The notes beneath the pieces are model-generated. The model was not told the DNA's origin and searched no databases. It worked only from the letters and a program-made list of their open reading frames with translations. A stretch of DNA of 64,000 nucleotides, taken from Pseudorhodobacter sp. PARRP1 (GTDB taxonomy: Bacteria; Pseudomonadota; Alphaproteobacteria; Rhodobacterales; Rhodobacteraceae). Position 1 is the first letter of the stretch. Each line of letters starts with the position of its first letter. A program made the translations under genes and the position numbers. Shown here in pieces: positions 60,108 to 64,000 of this stretch. The stretch is from assembly GCA_002256245.1 (NCBI GenBank), contig NKIU01000013.1, positions 1-64,000 on the forward strand, read 5' to 3'.

Positions 60108-60554
60108 GATGAATCGACTCAGAAAAAGAATGAACCGCGCTTCCTGCATGAATGCGCGGTTGTGATAATGCAGTGCTACAGTGCCCCTTCATGGGGCACA
60201 CTGACTCCACGGTGAGCGAGCGGTTGTTCAGGATGCCGCTTAGAAGAAATACCGCCGGACGCATTCTACCAATGCAGATTCTCACCTCAGGCGGGTGCCT
60301 TATGCCATTCCTTCGAGAATGGTAAAGTTGGCCGCGTTAAGTTGGAACGGCGGCTTTGGTTACTTGCGCCGGCTCCCATGTTGTCGAAGCAAAGGGGCAG
60401 CTTACCGCCCTTCTCGAAGGTGCCGACGTGTTCGGCGCTAAGACGCCAGTCAAAGTCCGTGAAGAGTTGCTCGGCGGCGCCGCCAAAGGGGCCGCCCGCC
60501 GCGCATGATGTTGGGCAATGTTGTCGCCCAGAATAGAGCCTCAGTTGGCGAAGG
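60108..60554. other. Intergenic region with hairpin and the flank of the direct repeat
   Basis: This stretch has no supported gene. It contains the hairpin at 60133-60161 after the porin gene, a stretch of ordinary composition (60162-60431) and, from 60432, the start of the 802-bp repeat, which is the downstream flank of the aldo/keto reductase. The boundary matches that of copy 1. Confidence 0.5.
60133..60161 (+). terminator. Possible terminator after the porin gene
   Basis: AACCGCGC (60133-60140) pairs with GCGCGGTT (60154-60161) around a 13-base loop, 25 bases after the porin stop. The 3' side is TGTGATAATG, not a T-run, so it could be a Rho-dependent end or a structured 3' end. Confidence 0.5.
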
Positions 60555-61233
60555 TCAGCGCCGCTCGGCCCATGCGCTGACCTGGTGGTTGCCATAGACC
60601 ATCCGGCGGATCCCTGACTGGGCCAACGACGCGGAGAACCCCATATGTGGGGCAGAGACTGCATTGAGCCGGGCCATCTGATCAGGGCTGAGGCTGATCT
60701 CAACAGCTGCAAGGTTGCTGGACAATTGTGCAAGGCTCTTGGCGCCCACCAGGGTTGAGGTCACGCCGGACCGTGCCAAAACCCAGGCCAGAGCCACCTG
60801 CCCAGGTGACCGCTCCACTTCCGCCGCGACCTCGCTGAGCGTGGCCAGAATCTGCCAGTTTCGGTCACTGAACTTGCTGGTGCCGAACGGATTAGGCCCG
60901 CTCAGCCGCCCGGTGCCAGTGGTATCTTCGCGTTTGTATTTCCCGGTCAGAAATCCGCCCGCCAAAGGGCTCCAAGGCATTATGGCCATGCCCGCCTCTG
61001 CCGCGACCGGAAAGTGCTCCGCCTCGACATCACGGGCGACGAGCGAGTATTCCAACTGCATGGCGATCGGCCCCGGGATGCGCCGTTCTGCGGCGATGGT
61101 GGCGGCCTTCATTGCCACCCAGGCTGGCATGTCGGAAAACGCATAGTGGCGGATCTTTCCCACTCTCACGAGGTCGCCCAATGTTTGCACGATCTCTTCT
61201 ATGGGGGTCACACCGTCCCAGATATGCATCCAG
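60432..61233. repeat. 802-bp direct repeat, copy 2
   Basis: This is the counterpart of 16001-16802: 802 bases in both copies, the same orientation, and differing by point changes only in the parts I compared. This copy contains the intact gene's 3' part, so it is probably the source. Confidence 0.9.
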
Positions 61234-61628
61234 TAAAGATCAATGTAATCGGTTTGCAGCCTGCGCAGCGATGCCTCCAACGCGCGGTGGATGTTCTTGG
61301 CCCCCGCCCCACCTGCATTGGGATTGCCGCGCCCCTGCGCCGCCGCTAATGGGCTGGCCGAGGCGTTGAATCCGAACTTGGTCGATAGAACCACCTCATG
61401 GCGCATGCCAGTTTCCCTCAGGAACTGACCCAGCAGCATCTCGGACCCGCCCCCCGCATAGATATCGGCAGTGTCGATCACATTCCCTCCCGCGGTCAGA
61501 TAGGCGTCAAAGATCGTCCGTGCCGTGGCATCGTCGGCATTCCACCCCCCGGGGCCGAAGGTCATCGTGCCAAGTGCCAAGGGAGAGACGATCAGGCCAG
61601 AGCGGCCAAGGCTGCGGTAATGGGTCAT
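60555..61628 (-). CDS. Aldo/keto reductase
   Basis: The 357-residue protein is a TIM-barrel reductase with N-terminal MTHYRSLGRSGLIVSPLALG, the catalytic Asp and Tyr in NVIDTADIYAGG, the Lys region STKFGF and the His in YWMHIWD. It has the usual C-terminal segment (VGAKSLAQLSSNLAAVEI). NADPH-dependent reduction of aldehydes or ketones is expected. ATG 61628 is chosen because the family begins there; ATG 61643 would add five residues. It is divergent from a TetR gene whose palindrome lies 70 bases away, so it is likely a TetR-controlled detoxification gene. Confidence 0.9.
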   Translation of the reverse strand: MTHYRSLGRSGLIVSPLALGTMTFGPGGWNADDATARTIFDAYLTAGGNVIDTADIYAGGGSEMLLGQFLRETGMRHEVVLSTKFGFNASASPLAAAQGRGNPNAGGAGAKNIHRALEASLRRLQTDYIDLYWMHIWDGVTPIEEIVQTLGDLVRVGKIRHYAFSDMPAWVAMKAATIAAERRIPGPIAMQLEYSLVARDVEAEHFPVAAEAGMAIMPWSPLAGGFLTGKYKREDTTGTGRLSGPNPFGTSKFSDRNWQILATLSEVAAEVERSPGQVALAWVLARSGVTSTLVGAKSLAQLSSNLAAVEISLSPDQMARLNAVSAPHMGFSASLAQSGIRRMVYGNHQVSAWAERR

Positions 61629-61697
61629 CGAGAACACTTTCATATTGATCACTACGAAATACATGTCAGGCTTGCGGGGCCCCGTCAATCTGTTTAT

Positions 61698-61709
61698 TAG
61701 TGATCACTA
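61698..61709. promoter_or_regulatory. TetR-type operator overlapping the regulator's start
   Basis: TAGTGATCACTA is a perfect 12-base palindrome whose last base is the first base of the TetR ATG at 61709. A related half, TTGATCACTA, occurs at 61644-61653 near the reductase start. Binding would block both divergent genes and the regulator's own translation start. No SD is visible upstream of either start. Confidence 0.65.
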
Positions 61710-62311
61710 TGGAAATATCTGTCACACGCGCTCGCCGCAAAACCGGTCGCCCCCTGTCATTTGACCGACAGGCGGCGTTGCAAAAGGCGATGCTGACCTT
61801 CTGGCGCCACGGTTATGAGACGACCTCCATATCTGATCTGACCGCCGTGATGGGGATCACGGCTCCGAGCCTTTACACGGCCTTCGGCGACAAAAAGCGG
61901 CTTTTTCTGGAGGCGATGCGACTGTATGCACAATCGCCGGAAGTTTTGCAGGCACAGCTTGACGCCGCCCCCACGGCCCGAGATGCCGCGCACCAGATGT
62001 TGGTGTCCGCCGCTCTGGGCTTTACCGGAGAAACAACGCCCCCTGGCTGCCTTCTGGCCAGTGCAGCCGCCAGCGGATCGACGGAAGCCATCGAGGTTCA
62101 GGCCGAAGTCGCGTCTATCCGCACGGACATCATCACACGCCTGACAAACCGAATTGCCAAGGATGGCTTGGCTGCTGCCGAGGAATTGGCCGCTCTGGTC
62201 GTGGCAGTCATACAGGGCATGTCGGTTTTGGCCCGCGATGGGATGCCACGTGAGAAGCTGCTCGCGTTGGCAAAAACTGCGATACAAGCTTGGCCCAAGA
62301 TTGATCCTTGA
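61709..62311 (+). CDS. TetR-family transcriptional regulator
   Basis: This 200-residue regulator has an N-terminal helix-turn-helix (TSISDLTAVMGITAPSLYTA, then FGDKKRLFLEAM) and an all-helical ligand domain with GETTPPGCLLASAAASGSTE, a segment of the AcrR/YcdC-like C-terminal domain (TetR_C_11-type). GTG 61700 is an alternative start inside the palindrome. It is divergent from the aldo/keto reductase and probably represses it. Confidence 0.9.
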   Translation: MEISVTRARRKTGRPLSFDRQAALQKAMLTFWRHGYETTSISDLTAVMGITAPSLYTAFGDKKRLFLEAMRLYAQSPEVLQAQLDAAPTARDAAHQMLVSAALGFTGETTPPGCLLASAAASGSTEAIEVQAEVASIRTDIITRLTNRIAKDGLAAAEELAALVVAVIQGMSVLARDGMPREKLLALAKTAIQAWPKIDP

Positions 62312-62535
62312 AGAAGGGTTCGAGCATTTCCGCTTCGGGCAGGATGCCGCCATGACAGCCAAGAGGCCGCCAGAAGTTCAGGGCTCGTGAAACTGACAGT
62401 CTGAATTCTCCGCCAGAGTTGAGGAATGCAGTCATGTCCCGATCACCGGGCGGCAACCTCGATTCAAGCCCCCAGGTTTGGCCGACCCCTTGTTGGCCAA
62501 ATGTTGGGACAAGAACGGCCCTTTGCAGTCAGTCG

Positions 62536-62856
62536 CTACTGGTGGCTTCGGTCGTGCAATTCCTCCGAAGCGGTCGTTGACGGCCCTCCAACTGCGGGAC
62601 CGATGCTTTCCAACAGACTTATCGCGTCATCACCCAAATGGCAGGTATCGTTGGATTTGATCATGATCTCCGCCGGAGTCAGCCGCACCGGCTCGATCAG
62701 GGTGAGGCCATCGCGGATTGTGGCGCCAAAAGCCTGCGCATCGGGCAGCGTCGCGAATTGCTGGCGGGTGTGATCGCGGGGTGTGCGGCCCCGCGCGGTA
62801 ACAAAGTGGGCGGCGTTCTTCAGGGAGAATTCTTCGTGGGTCGTCAGGGGTTTCAA
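62536..62856 (-). CDS. Small hypothetical protein
   Basis: This 106-residue frame begins MKPLTTHEEFSLKNAAHFVT, followed by ARGRTPRDHTRQQFATLPDA, resembling small plasmid- or accessory-borne proteins of Rhodobacterales that I recall as hypothetical. It has no signal or membrane segment. It is 15 bases from the end of the next upstream minus frame (62872-63111), suggesting a two-gene unit. No function can be given and the end may be decayed. Confidence 0.4.
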   Translation of the reverse strand: MKPLTTHEEFSLKNAAHFVTARGRTPRDHTRQQFATLPDAQAFGATIRDGLTLIEPVRLTPAEIMIKSNDTCHLGDDAISLLESIGPAVGGPSTTASEELHDRSHQ

Positions 62857-62871
62857 TGCGCAAGGATTGCC

Positions 62872-63111
62872 CTACTGGGCCGTCTTCTCGGGACGCTCCA
62901 GCAAGGCTGCTGCTCGTTCTGCCTGCGCCACGATGGCTGCAAGGTAAGGTGAGAGGTTTTTGTTTGCCGCTTGCCCCGCCATCATCTCATTGGCAAAGCG
63001 CCGCAGGGTGGTGGCGCTCAGATTTCTATCTTCTCTGGTCTTCAATGTTGGTCTCCACGGGCCTCGCCCACAAGGATCTTCTACATCCGGATGTCTAATC
63101 GGCGCTCTCAC
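62872..63111 (-). CDS. Small hypothetical protein
   Basis: This 79-residue frame has a helical C-terminal half (SATTLRRFANEMMAGQAANK, then LSPYLAAIVAQAERAAALLE). The N-terminal 25 residues are low-quality (Pro/Arg-rich), so the true start may be further in. It precedes the 62536-62856 frame on the same strand by 15 bases. No domain is recognised. Confidence 0.4.
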   Translation of the reverse strand: MRAPIRHPDVEDPCGRGPWRPTLKTREDRNLSATTLRRFANEMMAGQAANKNLSPYLAAIVAQAERAAALLERPEKTAQ

Positions 63112-63730
63112 GCCGTCTGTATCTAAAACCCCAGATCACTAGGATTCGGTGAAGATGGGATTTTATCGATTGCCGCGCTGGGCCGTTCTCACCATCCAAT
63201 TCGTCCTGTGACTTCAAAATGGGAAACGCCTTGATCGGAGGCCCAGGGATTCCTACCCTCAAAGACGCTGATTGACCGGCTGGTGACCTATGCTCTTGAG
63301 ACATTGCTTCGCTCCACACATCCGCCTGATCATCAGCTTTGGCTAAGGCAAGGTGATGTCCTTGATTGGACGAGGGCGCCTTCTTTGTGAAGGATTTATT
63401 AACTGCCGTCTGAAGAGGGCGATGTCCCCAGCCTCCAAAGTCAGGGAGCAGGCGCATCAAGAACGGCACCAACGCGGGGCTCTGCGCTGCATCGTTCATG
63501 TCCTCGAAATGCAGATGGGCCGTCCGAGATGCAGCCCTGGGTAGAACCCTTCTCGCAAATTCTCTAAAGTTTACCGAATATTCATGACGTTCGACGAACC
63601 TGATCTTGCTCCGAGCAGGGCCACTAAACTTATCAACGCAAAACCGAACCCATCAATTCATACGATGACGAAGCAGCCCGGCGACCGCGGTCGCCGGCGC
63701 CGGGTTATGTCTGATTTGGTGCAAGTCAAT
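63112..63730. other. Unassigned region before the IS66 remnant
   Basis: About 620 bases hold only weak frames (for example minus 63095-63499, with Pro/Lys-rich low-information content). None has an SD, a domain or convincing codon use. It may be decayed mobile-element DNA. A short GC repeat GCGACCGCGGTCGC lies near 63680, a 14-base palindrome of unknown meaning. Confidence 0.4.
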
Positions 63731-64000
63731 CAGGGATTTTGCGATCATGGGGGGCTGCAACGCGGCATAAACCGATTTGGCCGAAGTATTGCGTGAGGTG
63801 AGGGCTTCACTTTGATCATGCAATCGGGCGGATTTTGAATTCCCGCGGCAACCGAACCGGTTGATTTTAGAAAGGGCATGGATGGACCGGCGGCACATAT
63901 CGCCAACAGCTTCGATCTTGACCTCTATGATGGTGCAATTTGGCTATTTCGCTCGCGTCGGGTTGATCGAGTGAAAGTCATCGTATGGGACGGCTGCGGC
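63731..64000 (+). mobile_element. Deleted IS66-family remnant, continues beyond window
   Basis: Bases 63772-64000 align with 31174-31402 (tnpA end and tnpB start) of the other element, and 63731-63750 resembles 30798-30816. The intervening 358 bases of tnpA are missing. In the tnpB frame a TGA replaces a sense codon after QSGGF, and substitutions are frequent. The copy is therefore a dead, internally deleted element in the same orientation as the first. Confidence 0.85.

Noticed and set aside
1-64000. CRISPR array, tRNA or rRNA genes
   Set aside because: No regularly spaced direct repeats, cloverleaf-like segments or rRNA core sequences were noticed.

Overview
The window reads as a GC-rich alphaproteobacterial genome, most likely Rhodobacterales (Roseobacter/Rhodobacter group). 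The evidence is the gene families (COG4705 membrane protein, TorF-type porin, a divergently split type II secretion cluster), the dense head-to-tail operons with ATGA/GTGA stop-start overlaps, and an intergenic element (12519-12573) that resembles one I remember as frequent in Rhodobacterales. No rRNA, tRNA, CRISPR array or prophage was seen. Several degraded insertion sequences (IS66, IS3 and IS1182 types) and an 802-bp direct repeat mark it as an accessory, rearranged region, possibly plasmid-borne.

Region 1 (510-15756) is catabolic. A plus-strand operon encodes a PRISE-type enone reductase, a YciI protein, a Gfo/Idh/MocA dehydrogenase, a zinc alcohol dehydrogenase and a ribose-type ABC importer, whose last gene fuses the double ATPase to a second permease. 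Convergent to it lies a two-gene minus operon: a 3-hydroxyisobutyrate-dehydrogenase-like enzyme and a cytoplasmic winged-helix protein fused to a solute-binding-protein domain, probably the regulator. A second plus operon encodes another alcohol dehydrogenase, maleylacetate reductase, hydroxyquinol 1,2-dioxygenase, a tautomerase-like protein and a BKACE (DUF849) enzyme. Together the last genes could take hydroxyquinol to 3-oxoadipate and then to succinyl-CoA plus acetoacetate.

Region 2 (16124-30637) handles peptides and amides. A minus operon carries a complete peptide ABC importer, an M32 carboxypeptidase and an RraA-like protein. The divergent plus operon carries a GntR regulator, a creatininase-family hydrolase, a ketopantoate-reductase-like enzyme, an SDR, an M20 peptidase and an amidase.

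Region 3 (30763-33412) is a truncated IS66 element, an AAA+ ATPase and unassigned DNA.

Region 4 (33413-50468) is a near-complete type II secretion system: gspO, K, J, N, F, E, M, L on one side and G, H, I, C, D on the other. It is bracketed by non-standard partners: a secreted DUF4331 protein with a tiny lipoprotein, a LivK-like lipoprotein, a TPR protein and a HupE/UreJ-family membrane protein with an EF-hand-like loop. I regard this as the best candidate for an under-described system: a dedicated T2SS whose cargo may be the DUF4331 protein.

Region 5 (51030-60107) is metal and envelope stress. It has an NreA/CsoR-type repressor with an obvious operator, an NreB-like exporter, a DedA-like protein, a DUF305 protein, a small HMA metallochaperone, a cytochrome b561, a PAP2 phosphatase, an OmpR/EnvZ-type two-component system, an unknown periplasmic protein, COG4705 and a porin. 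A TTACA-N4-TGTAA type box occurs before the b561 gene and, with one mismatch, beside the two-component system.

Region 6 (60432-64000) holds an intact aldo/keto reductase (its 3' two thirds duplicated at 16001-16802), a divergent TetR regulator with a palindromic operator, small unknown ORFs and a second, deleted IS66 remnant that continues past the window end.
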